Source of the DNA: Bacteroidales bacterium
GTDB taxonomy: Bacteria > Bacteroidota > Bacteroidia > Bacteroidales > Bacteroidaceae
Reading direction: 5' to 3'
NCBI GenBank assembly: GCA_004558535.1
Contig: SFCP01000035.1
Span: 1-41,930, forward strand
Length of the DNA stretch: 41,930 nucleotides
The translations under genes and the position numbers were made by a program. Below, one piece after another: positions 24,881 to 35,183 of the stretch (positions within the stretch are counted from its first letter, which is position 1; each line of letters starts with the position of its first letter). The notes beneath the pieces are model-generated. The model had not been told where the DNA came from. It was given only the letters and a program-made list of their open reading frames with translations, and searched no databases.

Positions 24881-27800
24881 CTAATGTCCGGCGCCCCAAC
24901 GTCCGGTAAGTACGGGCCGGGTGGCAGTCCTTCCCACGCCTCCCCAAGGCGATTTCACGAGGTAGCAGCCTGTGGGCAGCGGTATCTGCAGCGTGGTCGG
25001 GCTGTCGGACGACTGCACGAAGCGGTCGGCTACCAAGCGACCGGACATATCGTACACGGAGATGCGTCCACCGGTGCGCCGCGCCGGCACGGTCACTTCC
25101 AGACCTCCGTCCACCGGCCTTACCGTCAATGTGCCGAGAGTCATCGAGGAGATGCCGTCCGGATCGAGCGAGAAGTCAACGGGCGCGGCCAGCGTACCCA
25201 CGATGTCATTGGGGCGATAGGGGACGGAATAGCTCAAGGTGAGCAGTTCGGCGCCGGTCCATGCACGGAAACTGAGCGCAGAATCGGCTGCAGCGCCGGG
25301 AATGAGCAGCATCACGTAGCCGGGACCGGCTTCGGTGGCTCCCGACACGGCGGTGGCGCGGCACTCATCGCCATGGAAGGCAGCTACCTCTACACCATCG
25401 ACGGGCTGCCCGCCGCGGGTCACGCGTCCCACAAGCACCATATTGGTTTCGAAGAGATGATAATCGACGGGCGTGAAATAGTTCTCCACAGCCTCTTCTC
25501 CTGCCCGCGACACCAAGGAGGGCTTCGTAGCCGTCAGCGGAGCGGAGGGATAGGTGAAGCGGCAGCTGTCTGCACAGTTGGATTTGTACATATATCCCTC
25601 GCCGGGAGTAATGGCGGTGAGCGAGCCTATCCATTCGCTACCCGACCAGATGGCGAAGCGGTCGATGGTCTTCACCAAGTCACCCTCCTGCGGCTCTGCG
25701 CCGGCAAAGGCTTCGCCGATGGGCAGCGTGAACGTGGCGGGGTAGCCTATCCAGGTCCATCCCCGGTGCAGGGTGATGGGATAATCGGCAGGACGGCAGG
25801 GCCGGCCCTCGACAACGTAGGTGACGGGCGAGGAGGCTTTCGCCATAAAGAGGTCTGTGCAGTTGACCTCGTCGAGCGTGCCGCCTAACTGCTCGCCATA
25901 GAAGGCGGTGGCGTTCTTGACGATATCAAGGCGGTCGGCCACCTTGGCAAAGACAGCCTTGGTCTTTTCGTCGTAGGGCTGTACGTTGTACGAATACCAG
26001 TTCCAACCCGTATTCAAGGGCACTTGCTGAATCGCGCTGCCGGCCGATACGAAGCGTACGGGCTGGGCCAGGCTGCCGACCACGGTGTTGTGGACGAAGG
26101 TCACGCCGGGGTTGGCTATCATCCGGGGATGAACGACGCCGGTGGAGGCATCGTATGCCCGGAAAGTGAGCGCATCCTGCATCCAATCGGGCTGCCCGTA
26201 AATGGTCATCATCACGTAGGAAATGCCATAAGCGTCCAAATAGACGGGCTGGGCAAGGCCCACACAGGTTTCGCCATGGAAGGCGGCCAACAGGTCCTCA
26301 CTGTCATTGCTCAAGCTGCCGTTGAAGACCAGCTGTCCCACCATGTTCATCTGGCAGGTGTACAGGGAGGGATCTACCTGCCAGTCGGGACGCTCGCCCT
26401 CTACCTTCAGCGCCAGCGTGAACGGCTCGCTGATGCCTGCACTGCCGGTCACGTAGAACGTGCGCTCATAGCGGCCGACGGAGACGGCATCACTCACCTG
26501 GAAGGTCAGTGTCTGGGCAGAGCGCGGCGTAAGGGTGCCCGAGGTGGCTGAGGCAGTCAGCCAGGAGGGCAGGCCGCTGATTTGCCAATCCTCGATATCT
26601 CCGCCGCGGTTGATGAGCGTGGCGGTAAAGGTGGCTTTTTCGCCGCTCGGAACGGTGATTTCCTGGGAAGCGGAACCCAACCAGCGCAACCGGTTCTGAC
26701 GAACGTAAGCCGTCCATACCACCGGTGCTGCGGTATTGCCGTTGAGGTCCTGCACACCGGTCACTTCGAACGTCACAATCGTCCGCTCCAGGTCGGCGGC
26801 CGTCTGTCCCTGCTGAGCATCGTCGACCAAATTGATGACAAGCTGGCGGTCGGCTACGGTAAAGTCGGCCAACAGATTGGTTTGCGTGGCATGCTCCTTC
26901 AACGCGGGTGACTCATCGGTAATGGTCACCGCGGCGTCGGATGTCGTGGTGGCTCGGCTGTAATCGGCAGGCATGCCGGCGACACAGGCTGAATCGCAAG
27001 CTTCGGTATACACCACGCCCTGGCGCAACACCTTTTGCTCGAACGGATAGTACAGCAAAAGTCCGGCTTCGTCGCCTCCCAGCCGCTCGTAACGCTGCGA
27101 GACGAGGTGGCTTCCCGTAAGGGTGGCCTTCCACAGACGCAATTCGTCCACATGGCCCACAAAGAGCAGAGAGTCGGCTATAGTAGAGGGGGCCGCACCA
27201 CCCAAATAGAGATTGGAGGCCGCAAGCGCCGGCACGCTGGATGCCGGTACGGTAAACACGGCCTCACCATCGACATAGAGAGTGGCATTGCCCTGGCGCA
27301 GCACATTGAGCGCAAGGTGGTGCCAGCTGTTGTCCAGATAGTTGGCCATAGAGACGCGCAGCGTGTCGTTCGCTGCTACCAAATGCAACCGGCCACCCTC
27401 GAACTGCAAACGGAAACGTTCCCAGTCGGAAGTAGAAAGCAGAACCGCATCCTTAGACTGACCGCGGAACCACAGCTCAAGGGCATAGTCGTCCGTATCG
27501 AGTATCTGGTCCACATTGGCCATGCCTATTTTCACAGCCTCGCTTCCATCAAGTGCCAGTCCCATGTTGACGTTTTCCAAATGCCAGGAGTCGGCACAAA
27601 GCCGCATCGTGCGGTCACGGGCCACGTCGGCAGCAGACAGCCCATGGCCCTCGTCAAACGGCCAGTAGCCCATCAGATGCGGTGTGCCGGGACTGTGGCT
27701 TGTGTGCATATCCGCCTGTGCCTCCGCAGTGGGAACGGCCTTGTCCCACAGGGTGAGCTCCTCGATGTAAGCCGAGATGCTGTCGCCGACAACCAGGCAG

Positions 27801-29917
27801 TCGTTGCCCTCGTATACCGGCAGAAGCGCACCATCGAAGAGCGGCAGGGTCTGCGCGTCATCCGCGACAAGGGCGGAAAGCAACGTGCCGTCCTCGGTAT
27901 ACGTACAGTTCATCGTGAGGAAGCACCACTTCCCGAAAGGCATCGTCTCTTTGGAAGTATATACCTGGCCGCCCCATCCTATGCCAACATGGCCGGCAGA
28001 ATCCACCTGCACACGCAGGTCCGTGCTGGACCTGCCATGACGAAGGAGGGTTCCTGCACTTTGACACTTCGCCCACAAACTGAAAGTGAAGTCCCAGCGC
28101 GACAGGTTGATGGCCGCATCGGTCGTAGCCAAAGCACTCCATGCAGGATCGGCCTTTACTGCGACTTGATGTTCCACGGCTTCCTCGCCCAAAGTACCCA
28201 GTACGGTTATATCCGTAGAACGAATGGCGCCGCTCAGTATGTCCTCGTTGAAAGTGAGGGAAATATCGTCACCCACATCCAACACGCCGTCAGACGGCGA
28301 TGCAGCGCCCAACAACTGCGGACGGCGGGTGTCCTTTACGACCGTGACGATGTCACTCTCGGCCGTCACGCCACTGTACGTGGAAGTAACAGCACGGAAC
28401 TGATACTCTCCGTCGGGATAGACGCCCTCATCCAGCATGGAAAGGTGTACCTCGAAGCTGCCCGACGGATCCAGCGACTGCTGTCTGAGGGCAGTGTCGG
28501 GCTTCACGTAGTACTCCCCTGCAGTGGTCCATGTCGGGCGGTTAGCAAGTTTGTACTGCACACTGACTTTCTCCAGATTCACATAATTGTAGTCGTAATC
28601 AATCACCTTGAGGGTCAACTCTCTCTTGTCGCCGGACTGCGTATTGACTACAGGCGTGGGAACTTCGAGGGTGACGGGCGAAGAGGCTTCCACGAAATGC
28701 ACAGAGATATAAGTGTCGTCGCTGATAGCTCCGTAGACGGAAGTGGGATCTCCCTGATCGCGCGAAGAAAGAACCAGACGGATGTTGTCGTAGGTATCGA
28801 TATCCGTACTGCCCTGCTCCACATAAATAGTTTCCACCAAGGGAGAACCAGGCGTGAGCTTATAAGAGCGACCGTCGCCGATAACGCCCGAGGGAACGGA
28901 CACCTTGAGACCATTCGGGTTGGATGCAGGATCTACCTTTAGCGTGAAATAGGACTCCAGCCCCGTAGTGCTGTTGTTGCAAAGGTTCACTTTGAACACA
29001 CCTTTTCCGCCGCGAGGCACACCCGTAATAAGCGGATTTTCCTGTACCGAAATCTCAGGCACTTCCATCTGCTCGGTAGCGTAGGACAGGATGTGATTGC
29101 CCTTTTGATAGTACTTCGTCTTTTTCTCTCCCTCGTAGGGACAACAAGTTTGTCCGCCCCGGTTCACAAAGATATGGCCGAAGCCATCGGGAGCATCGTA
29201 GACATCAATACTCAACGCATCAAAGGCATCACCGTCGGCCAGTGTGAAACTGCGGACCTCGGAAGTACCGCCTCCTAAGTCTACGCCCCATCCATTTGAA
29301 ACACTGAGTTCAATTTCACATTTCACACCATTATCTTCAGCCTTTCCATATTTTTTGATAGTAGTTGTGAAAGGGTACTCTATATTGAAAGAGTAACCCA
29401 GCGACCCACTCCCTGAATGTGAATCTACGGTTTCATAAGTAAGAGAAGTGCCTCCGTCCAATGAATAGTTCTTATAAAGATATTTATCTCTTTCCTGAAT
29501 AGCTATTACCTTCGCCTCTTCATTGGCCTCCAACCATTGCTCCCAAGCTTCTATTGAGGAATTATAGCTTTGCACCCTATCGACATATTTACCATCTTCT
29601 GAGGGGGGATTCCATGTATAGGTACCATTCTGTCCATAAGTCGGATCGTCTTCCGAGACAAGGCTCACATAAGTGCAGTTCTGGTCATCGGGGCCATCAA
29701 ACAAGTTGTTTCTTGTTTCTATCAAGTTAGGTATTAGCGTATTCTCAATATAATACTGAGAATATACAAAGGTGGTGGTCAGCGAATCGGAAACAATGGA
29801 CGTCTCCTGCACATCAAAATGATACAGTGTATCGGAAGCCGCGCCCACCGACAATACTTCCACACGCACTTCCTGCCCCTCGCCCAAAATAAGGTTGCCG
29901 GCTACTCCAAAGAACAA
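24881..29917 (-). CDS. Giant LamG-domain T9SS surface protein, C-terminal part (frameshifted gene)
   Basis: 1678 codons open from a TTG at 29917. The reading has no signal peptide and upstream continues in frame into YQFVGAEGDLFFGV, so it is the C-terminal half of the gene starting at 34820. Two LamG/jelly-roll domains (about 590-760 and 785-960; GYWPFDEGHG, LLLYYPFEQ) are followed by an Ig-like region. Then come two copies of a module with NMV...VAAFHGDEC-type motifs (about 1175-1290 and 1480-1580), with GWNWYSYNV and RGWTWIGYP between them. A T9SS C-terminal domain closes it (about 1590-1665; ISVYDMSGRLVADRF, LPTGCYLVKS), with an unusual extra tail after it. Carbohydrate or protein binding at the cell surface is likely; the ligand is unknown. 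Confidence 0.75.
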   Translation of the reverse strand: MFFGVAGNLILGEGQEVRVEVLSVGAASDTLYHFDVQETSIVSDSLTTTFVYSQYYIENTLIPNLIETRNNLFDGPDDQNCTYVSLVSEDDPTYGQNGTYTWNPPSEDGKYVDRVQSYNSSIEAWEQWLEANEEAKVIAIQERDKYLYKNYSLDGGTSLTYETVDSHSGSGSLGYSFNIEYPFTTTIKKYGKAEDNGVKCEIELSVSNGWGVDLGGGTSEVRSFTLADGDAFDALSIDVYDAPDGFGHIFVNRGGQTCCPYEGEKKTKYYQKGNHILSYATEQMEVPEISVQENPLITGVPRGGKGVFKVNLCNNSTTGLESYFTLKVDPASNPNGLKVSVPSGVIGDGRSYKLTPGSPLVETIYVEQGSTDIDTYDNIRLVLSSRDQGDPTSVYGAISDDTYISVHFVEASSPVTLEVPTPVVNTQSGDKRELTLKVIDYDYNYVNLEKVSVQYKLANRPTWTTAGEYYVKPDTALRQQSLDPSGSFEVHLSMLDEGVYPDGEYQFRAVTSTYSGVTAESDIVTVVKDTRRPQLLGAASPSDGVLDVGDDISLTFNEDILSGAIRSTDITVLGTLGEEAVEHQVAVKADPAWSALATTDAAINLSRWDFTFSLWAKCQSAGTLLRHGRSSTDLRVQVDSAGHVGIGWGGQVYTSKETMPFGKWCFLTMNCTYTEDGTLLSALVADDAQTLPLFDGALLPVYEGNDCLVVGDSISAYIEELTLWDKAVPTAEAQADMHTSHSPGTPHLMGYWPFDEGHGLSAADVARDRTMRLCADSWHLENVNMGLALDGSEAVKIGMANVDQILDTDDYALELWFRGQSKDAVLLSTSDWERFRLQFEGGRLHLVAANDTLRVSMANYLDNSWHHLALNVLRQGNATLYVDGEAVFTVPASSVPALAASNLYLGGAAPSTIADSLLFVGHVDELRLWKATLTGSHLVSQRYERLGGDEAGLLLYYPFEQKVLRQGVVYTEACDSACVAGMPADYSRATTTSDAAVTITDESPALKEHATQTNLLADFTVADRQLVINLVDDAQQGQTAADLERTIVTFEVTGVQDLNGNTAAPVVWTAYVRQNRLRWLGSASQEITVPSGEKATFTATLINRGGDIEDWQISGLPSWLTASATSGTLTPRSAQTLTFQVSDAVSVGRYERTFYVTGSAGISEPFTLALKVEGERPDWQVDPSLYTCQMNMVGQLVFNGSLSNDSEDLLAAFHGETCVGLAQPVYLDAYGISYVMMTIYGQPDWMQDALTFRAYDASTGVVHPRMIANPGVTFVHNTVVGSLAQPVRFVSAGSAIQQVPLNTGWNWYSYNVQPYDEKTKAVFAKVADRLDIVKNATAFYGEQLGGTLDEVNCTDLFMAKASSPVTYVVEGRPCRPADYPITLHRGWTWIGYPATFTLPIGEAFAGAEPQEGDLVKTIDRFAIWSGSEWIGSLTAITPGEGYMYKSNCADSCRFTYPSAPLTATKPSLVSRAGEEAVENYFTPVDYHLFETNMVLVGRVTRGGQPVDGVEVAAFHGDECRATAVSGATEAGPGYVMLLIPGAAADSALSFRAWTGAELLTLSYSVPYRPNDIVGTLAAPVDFSLDPDGISSMTLGTLTVRPVDGGLEVTVPARRTGGRISVYDMSGRLVADRFVQSSDSPTTLQIPLPTGCYLVKSPWGGVGRTATRPVLTGRWGAGH

Positions 29918-30276
29918 ATCTCCCTCCGCTCCGACGAACTGGTATAGGAAAGGCCCTCATCAAACCTTGCTCTTCCAAGCATAGCAGTGCCTACTTCAGC
30001 TTCGGTTCCTACAGCATCGCCAGTGAGTTCAAAAGTTTGGAGTGTGGGTGATATCTGCCCTTTCGTTGATGTGAATTTAAATCCAAAACTAAGATCCTTT
30101 TTTTTGCCGATACCAAATTCAAAATTAAAACTCTGTCGAACTGTCGTGCTGAACGACGAGCCTTCCTTCATGGTAGCGTATGAGCCTGAGCCACCCGGAT
30201 CCCGAAGGATGTAGGTAACCTTATCGGGACCCATTGTCACAAAATTATTGCCGTTAACTTGCCTCCATCGTTCCAC
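29902..30276 (-). pseudogene. Middle fragment of the giant surface protein gene, in a third frame
   Basis: About 110 codons lie in a frame different from both neighbours. The protein-like part is NGNNFVTMGPDKVTYILRDP followed by GSYATMKEGSSFSTTVRQSF and FGFKFTSTKGQIS, the expected continuation of the upstream part. It overlaps the end of the N-terminal frame (stop TGA at 30239-30237) and the start of the C-terminal frame. Each junction needs a one-base shift in the same sense (-1). No strong slippery heptamer is visible at either, so mutation or sequencing error is likelier than programmed frameshifting. It is not an independent gene. Confidence 0.75.
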
Positions 30277-33200
30277 TTCCAGATCAGGTCTCCGCGGGAA
30301 GTCGTTGCCGAGATATTGAGGTTACGCGTGAAGTTGTCATTCACATTGGGGAAGAGGGCTTCCCACTTATACGTTGCCACGCCATCCTCATTCAGACTCA
30401 GCAAAGTATCGACGACTTCAGCGATGTCGCCAAATCGCATATTTTCCTCGTTGTCGGGAGCATATACAGACTTTACTTCCGTGCCCAGTTCGTTGGTAAT
30501 AGTCAACTGTGCGCCTTTCAGGGGCACATAGTCCTCACGTGTAATCACATCCGGGTCTGCATTCCAATAGCGCTCGGCCGCAGAAATCTCAAATTCGTAC
30601 GACGCGTATTGATTAAATACCGGATAGGTGAAAAGTTCGGGGTGATATTTACGGTTCACCACGACTTGGTTACCCAGACTGTCCTTGAAAACCACATCGT
30701 CCTCGCCAAAGAAGCCATCATCCCGTCCTTTCTGGGTGACATGTATGACGGGGTCGGTATGATACACACAGTAGAATACACCGGCAGAGTAGAGCGAATC
30801 TGCCCGGGAGGACATCACAGAGTCTGGGCGGACCGACAGGGCTGTCATCAAGGGGTTGGTCACATCTATCGGCGCATAATCCTGTGCGTCAATCTGAATG
30901 GTATCATTGCTCGGGATGCTGATTTCCTTTACCAAGTAGGTAAGTGGCGGCACCTCGACCGAGAACTCGCCTGTGAGGGAGTCGGTCAAAATTACCAAGT
31001 CGACCGTCCGATCTGTGGGGCTGCTGGCCGGATACCAGGCCCTGCTGTGCACGGAGTCGTTCTTGTTGGGGATAGCCAGGTCGGTCTCATTGTCGGTAAT
31101 TCGGTCGGTTGTTCCCTCCACTACATACTGCTGATTGAGGTGATAGCCCGATGCGGGATCCAGTCCGAGGGTGATGCGTGCCCGGCCGATATTGGCCTTG
31201 CTCAATCCGAAGCCCAGGGGTTTGTCTCCCTCGATGTCACCGCCGACCACACGGCCCGTAATGCTCACCTGTGTCTTGTCGAAGAAACGCACATTGGTCA
31301 GCGATTGCGTGAATGTATAGGTTTGGCCGATATTCAAGGGGTCTTCGGGAAAACGTCCCGAGGACTCGAAGCTGTGGCCGGCCTTGAAGACCTGTATATA
31401 GTGGTCGCCGATGGGCACGGAAATCGAGAATTTTCCCTCGCTATCGGTCCGGACGATTTCGCCGTCGCGCACACAGGGGACACCGTCTACCATCAGTTCG
31501 ACCCCGCTCACGGGAATATCGGTATTGGTAAAGTAGACGGTGCCGCTCACGGGGAAGGAGCTGACATCCTTGAACGTGATGCCGTCGTGCGTCAAGGCGT
31601 CGACATTGATGATACGCGAGGTGTACTGCGGCGAGAACTCATGCGTGCCATACACGGGGCGGATCTGATAGGTCGTACCGCTTCCGGCAAAGGGTATGCT
31701 GCTGACAAGGAACTCTCCCTCGTCATTGGTTCGTCCGTAGAGGGCCAGCTGGTCCTCTGTGGGCACCTGGGAAGTAGGACGAGCTCCCCCACGTATCACG
31801 CCATAGTGGTTGTTGGCCGCATCTCCCGTCTTGGAATAGTCGTAGGCATTCTTCGTACTGATGCCTTCATCCAGAGGCCAGTAGGCAACGAGGTTGTTTT
31901 CCTGTCCGCCGAGCACACGGTCGTAATTATCCAGCAGCTGGGCATCCGACAAATCCACAGACCACAGGCGCACATCGTCGATGCAGCCGTCGAAGCCGCC
32001 CGTGGCATCACAGGAGCCGGCCACCACCAGGCTGTCGCCGGCGTTCCACGCAAAGGGAGTGGCATCGTCGATACTTTCCCCGTCTACGGTCAGTGTCACA
32101 GGGTTCACCACGCGGACGGACCACCCGTTTGCCTTGCTCCACGACAGCGTGACATTGCGATAGACGTTGCCCGGCAGATACAGGCCCGTCGCGTGTTCGG
32201 TGCCCGAGGTCCGCAGTACCAGCCGGCAGGTATCAGCCAACTGGCTTTCCGCCGACACGACGGGGCGCAGCAGCAGGGTCGCCCGTCCCGCCACGTCATA
32301 GAGGGTCATATCCGTAACCGAAGCATCTCCTATGTCCGGACGCACGTAGCACTGGGCAGAGAAAGCATCGACGCCGTCAAGGGCATCCTCACTCGATATA
32401 CCGCTGCCTTTTCCCGAGAACTGCAGGGCGTAGAACTGGTTCTTGGCCGAGGAATTTTCGCCCTGCGACACCAGGATGACCTTGACTCCCGGCACGCTGT
32501 TGCCGCCGCTATAGGAGATACTGCCGCCGATGATACCGCGGTTCTGGCCAAAACCGTCGGTCGTGAGCACGAGGCCAGTTTCCAGGAAGGTATTGTTTGT
32601 CACATCCTGGTCGTAAAGGGCCACCTTGTATTCGTAATACTTGCCCACGCTCTCACTGCTCAGCTCATCCGTATAGCGATAGGTAGTCTGCGTACCCTCC
32701 ATCTGGTACAACTGCACCCAGTCGCTCTCGGACACAGAGCCTAATGGCCTGCGATAGATACGGTACTGGGCCTGCGCCGTTCCCACATGCTTCACGGTCC
32801 AGGTCAGGTTGACCTTCTGGCTATACGTTCCGCGGTCGGCCACCAAGGTGAGCATCTGCGTGCCGCCCGTGATAGTTCCGTTGACCACGTTTTGCGAGTA
32901 GAAGGAACTGTCCATAGCTTCGGCCTTGACCATATAGGAATAGACCGTTTCCCGGTTTTCGATGTCATGGTCCTTGTAGGTGGTGGTCGAGGCCCCCTTG
33001 CTGCCGTTCACCGTGGCCACTGCCGTCATCACGGCGCGGGTGTCCGCCTCGCTTCGTCCGGCCACGAAGGGGGTCCGGTAGATGGTGAAGGGTACACTCT
33101 GCTGCAGTGCCGTGTGGTCGATGGTCAGTTCGAAATAATCGTCTTTGCACTCGCCGCCCAAGGTTATGCTGAATTCGGGGTTGATGGTCACTTCCGTCTC

Positions 33201-34820
33201 GACGCTCAGCTCGGTGATTGGTACGCTTGCATCGCCCGCCGCATTGGGGATACAGGACACGCAGAACTTGTACGTCCGGCCATAATCTTGCGCGGGATCT
33301 ACCTGATAGGTAAACGAATAGGTATTGTTGAGCTTTGTGAAGCTGGTACTCTTCAGTATCACATACTTGTTGGTTGCCTCATCATAGCGATACAGGTACC
33401 ACGTGGCAGCACTGGAGTAGTGATCCTTGTCAGCCACCTCAGTGCCCCAGGTGAAAGTGACGGTTTCTTTCCACGGGTCGTACTTGTAGGTGAAATCCGA
33501 CCCATAGCTCGCGCCGGGCGAAGCCACCACGCGGCCGGCCTGCTTGGGGCGTGGATAACCCGCGGACACAACGGTGGCTGCATCCCGCAATGAGTCCGGC
33601 CGAAGCGCATACTCGCAATGATAGGGGAAGAGTATGGTATTCGTCTTGGCATTATGGGCGAACGTCTCCGTTTGACTGTCCTTGCTGAAATAGCCGGTAT
33701 GCAGCACCGAAGCGGCATTGTCCACGCGCTTCGACTCATTATCGTCGTTTTGCCAGCCCGTCGTATTGCTGTAGACGCGCTCGAAAGTCACGCCATAGCG
33801 GTCGGGCTGGAACCAATCGCACGAATCCGGACTGAGGGTCTTTCCGTTCACACTGCCCGAGGCTGTCCCCTTAATCTGTTCGTAGCTGGTCGACGAACTG
33901 TTCAAGTCGTACAGGCGTATCCGCACTTCATCATAGGCATTGTCCTTGAAGGTGGGGAAATACGAAGGAGGGGTGTAGACCAGCCCCGTCTCAGTCTTCT
34001 TGATTGAGCCGAAACCACTTGGCATATTGCACTTTATCTCAGCTGTCTCAAGGTAGCAGCGGTCGGCATTGGAGCAAACAATCACGTCGTAGACGCCTCC
34101 GCTGGGCTCATAACTGACGGGGCCGGTGTATTCGCTGGGCTTGAAATGGATGGGGCTGGTGTAAAAGCCTATATTCCATTTCCTCATCTCGTTATCCAGT
34201 TCCTTCGAGTACTCTGGGCCCCACCAGTACACCTTTTCTTCATCCGTCTGGCAGTCATGCCAGATACCCACAAACTCCACCGTGTGGCGAGTCCCCACCC
34301 GGCTGTTCTTGAATATCACCTCCATTTCCGAGATGACGTTCTTCGAGTCGTCCTGCGTGCTTTTCTCGCTCAGGTTGAAGCGGATAAAGGCACTCTCGGT
34401 GGCTATCGAGCGCTCACTCCACCAGCGGTTGTCGTCCTCCTCGTCCTGTCCCACATAGAACGTGTCGAAGCGGGGCAAGCTGGAGCGGGGATCGCTCGAA
34501 CTGAAACCCTTCGAACCGATGACCGCCTCCACGCGGCCGTCTATCAGGATGTACACATGCGTGTTCTCTTCGTAGAAACAGTTGTCGTGGTCGAAATTGA
34601 AATGGGCGTACTTGAACTTCATCGCCCACAGGTTCGACGTGGCACTGACACCGACATCATTATACGTGACAAAGCCTTGGGACACGATGGATACCCATGG
34701 ATTGTGAGCCCGCAGGGCGGGGGCAAAGCCGAGGGAAAGCACCAAGGCAAGCGACAGGGTGAGGGTGACGCAGCCAGCTGTGCGCCACAGGGTACGAAAG
34801 TGGTTAGCAATCATCTGCAT
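30237..34820 (-). CDS. Giant LamG-domain T9SS surface protein, N-terminal part (frameshifted gene)
   Basis: 1527 codons from ATG 34820; a second ATG lies two codons later. A clear signal peptide (hydrophobic LTLSLALVLSLGFAPALRA, cleavage before about residue 39) leads into a region I do not recognise. Fibronectin-III-like repeats follow (about 440-740), then a LamG/jelly-roll domain (about 790-985; VAYWPLDEGIST). A carboxypeptidase-regulatory-like domain (about 1085-1150; VSGTVYFTNTDIPVSGVEL, TDSEGKFSISVP) comes next, then more repeats. It ends shortly after RGDLIWKWNDGG by frameshift; the sorting domain is encoded 5 kb further on. If stopped here, the protein would be exported to the periplasm but lack the T9SS signal. 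The whole gene (24881-34820) would encode about 3,300 aa. Confidence 0.8.
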   Translation of the reverse strand: MQMIANHFRTLWRTAGCVTLTLSLALVLSLGFAPALRAHNPWVSIVSQGFVTYNDVGVSATSNLWAMKFKYAHFNFDHDNCFYEENTHVYILIDGRVEAVIGSKGFSSSDPRSSLPRFDTFYVGQDEEDDNRWWSERSIATESAFIRFNLSEKSTQDDSKNVISEMEVIFKNSRVGTRHTVEFVGIWHDCQTDEEKVYWWGPEYSKELDNEMRKWNIGFYTSPIHFKPSEYTGPVSYEPSGGVYDVIVCSNADRCYLETAEIKCNMPSGFGSIKKTETGLVYTPPSYFPTFKDNAYDEVRIRLYDLNSSSTSYEQIKGTASGSVNGKTLSPDSCDWFQPDRYGVTFERVYSNTTGWQNDDNESKRVDNAASVLHTGYFSKDSQTETFAHNAKTNTILFPYHCEYALRPDSLRDAATVVSAGYPRPKQAGRVVASPGASYGSDFTYKYDPWKETVTFTWGTEVADKDHYSSAATWYLYRYDEATNKYVILKSTSFTKLNNTYSFTYQVDPAQDYGRTYKFCVSCIPNAAGDASVPITELSVETEVTINPEFSITLGGECKDDYFELTIDHTALQQSVPFTIYRTPFVAGRSEADTRAVMTAVATVNGSKGASTTTYKDHDIENRETVYSYMVKAEAMDSSFYSQNVVNGTITGGTQMLTLVADRGTYSQKVNLTWTVKHVGTAQAQYRIYRRPLGSVSESDWVQLYQMEGTQTTYRYTDELSSESVGKYYEYKVALYDQDVTNNTFLETGLVLTTDGFGQNRGIIGGSISYSGGNSVPGVKVILVSQGENSSAKNQFYALQFSGKGSGISSEDALDGVDAFSAQCYVRPDIGDASVTDMTLYDVAGRATLLLRPVVSAESQLADTCRLVLRTSGTEHATGLYLPGNVYRNVTLSWSKANGWSVRVVNPVTLTVDGESIDDATPFAWNAGDSLVVAGSCDATGGFDGCIDDVRLWSVDLSDAQLLDNYDRVLGGQENNLVAYWPLDEGISTKNAYDYSKTGDAANNHYGVIRGGARPTSQVPTEDQLALYGRTNDEGEFLVSSIPFAGSGTTYQIRPVYGTHEFSPQYTSRIINVDALTHDGITFKDVSSFPVSGTVYFTNTDIPVSGVELMVDGVPCVRDGEIVRTDSEGKFSISVPIGDHYIQVFKAGHSFESSGRFPEDPLNIGQTYTFTQSLTNVRFFDKTQVSITGRVVGGDIEGDKPLGFGLSKANIGRARITLGLDPASGYHLNQQYVVEGTTDRITDNETDLAIPNKNDSVHSRAWYPASSPTDRTVDLVILTDSLTGEFSVEVPPLTYLVKEISIPSNDTIQIDAQDYAPIDVTNPLMTALSVRPDSVMSSRADSLYSAGVFYCVYHTDPVIHVTQKGRDDGFFGEDDVVFKDSLGNQVVVNRKYHPELFTYPVFNQYASYEFEISAAERYWNADPDVITREDYVPLKGAQLTITNELGTEVKSVYAPDNEENMRFGDIAEVVDTLLSLNEDGVATYKWEALFPNVNDNFTRNLNISATTSRGDLIWKWNDGGKLTAIIL

Positions 34821-35183
34821 ACTCTACATGGATGGTAAGGTTTGACAGGATAAACAGGAAAGGAAAGAAAAGGAGGAAACAGGCCGGGGCAGACAAGGTG
34901 AAGCGAATCCGCCGTCCACCATACATATACTCCTACCCTTTCCGAAAAAAAACGTCCCGCGACTGGTTTCCACAAAGAAGCAAGGAAATTTGGGCGCAAT
35001 TTAAGAATTCTTTTTGAGATGCCGACGAATTTTCTACCATTTTCTATGACTTTCCGACAATCCACAGCCCGGACCGACACATCCACCGCCCAAACAGACA
35101 CACCTCCCGACCGCCGGCCCATCCACAGCCCGGACTGACACGCTTCCCGGCCGCCACGTCGGCAAGCCTACCGCGCTTCAATA
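34821..35183. other. Leader region of the giant gene
   Basis: 363 bp between repeat copy 2 and the giant gene's ATG. It contains a doubled segment (ATCCACAGCCCGGAC-YGACAC near 35057 and 35120). No TAnnTTTG box that I trust was found. No gene seen. Confidence 0.5.

Noticed and set aside
30237..30290. Programmed -1 frameshifting at the first break of the giant gene
   Set aside because: No X-XXY-YYZ heptamer that allows re-pairing and no clear downstream pseudoknot were seen. A second break of the same kind 330 bp on makes mutation or sequence error simpler.
27035..32744. Long rightward open frames opposite the giant gene (27035-28942 and 30609-32744)
   Set aside because: Antisense to recognisable LamG and other domains; compositionally shadow-like.
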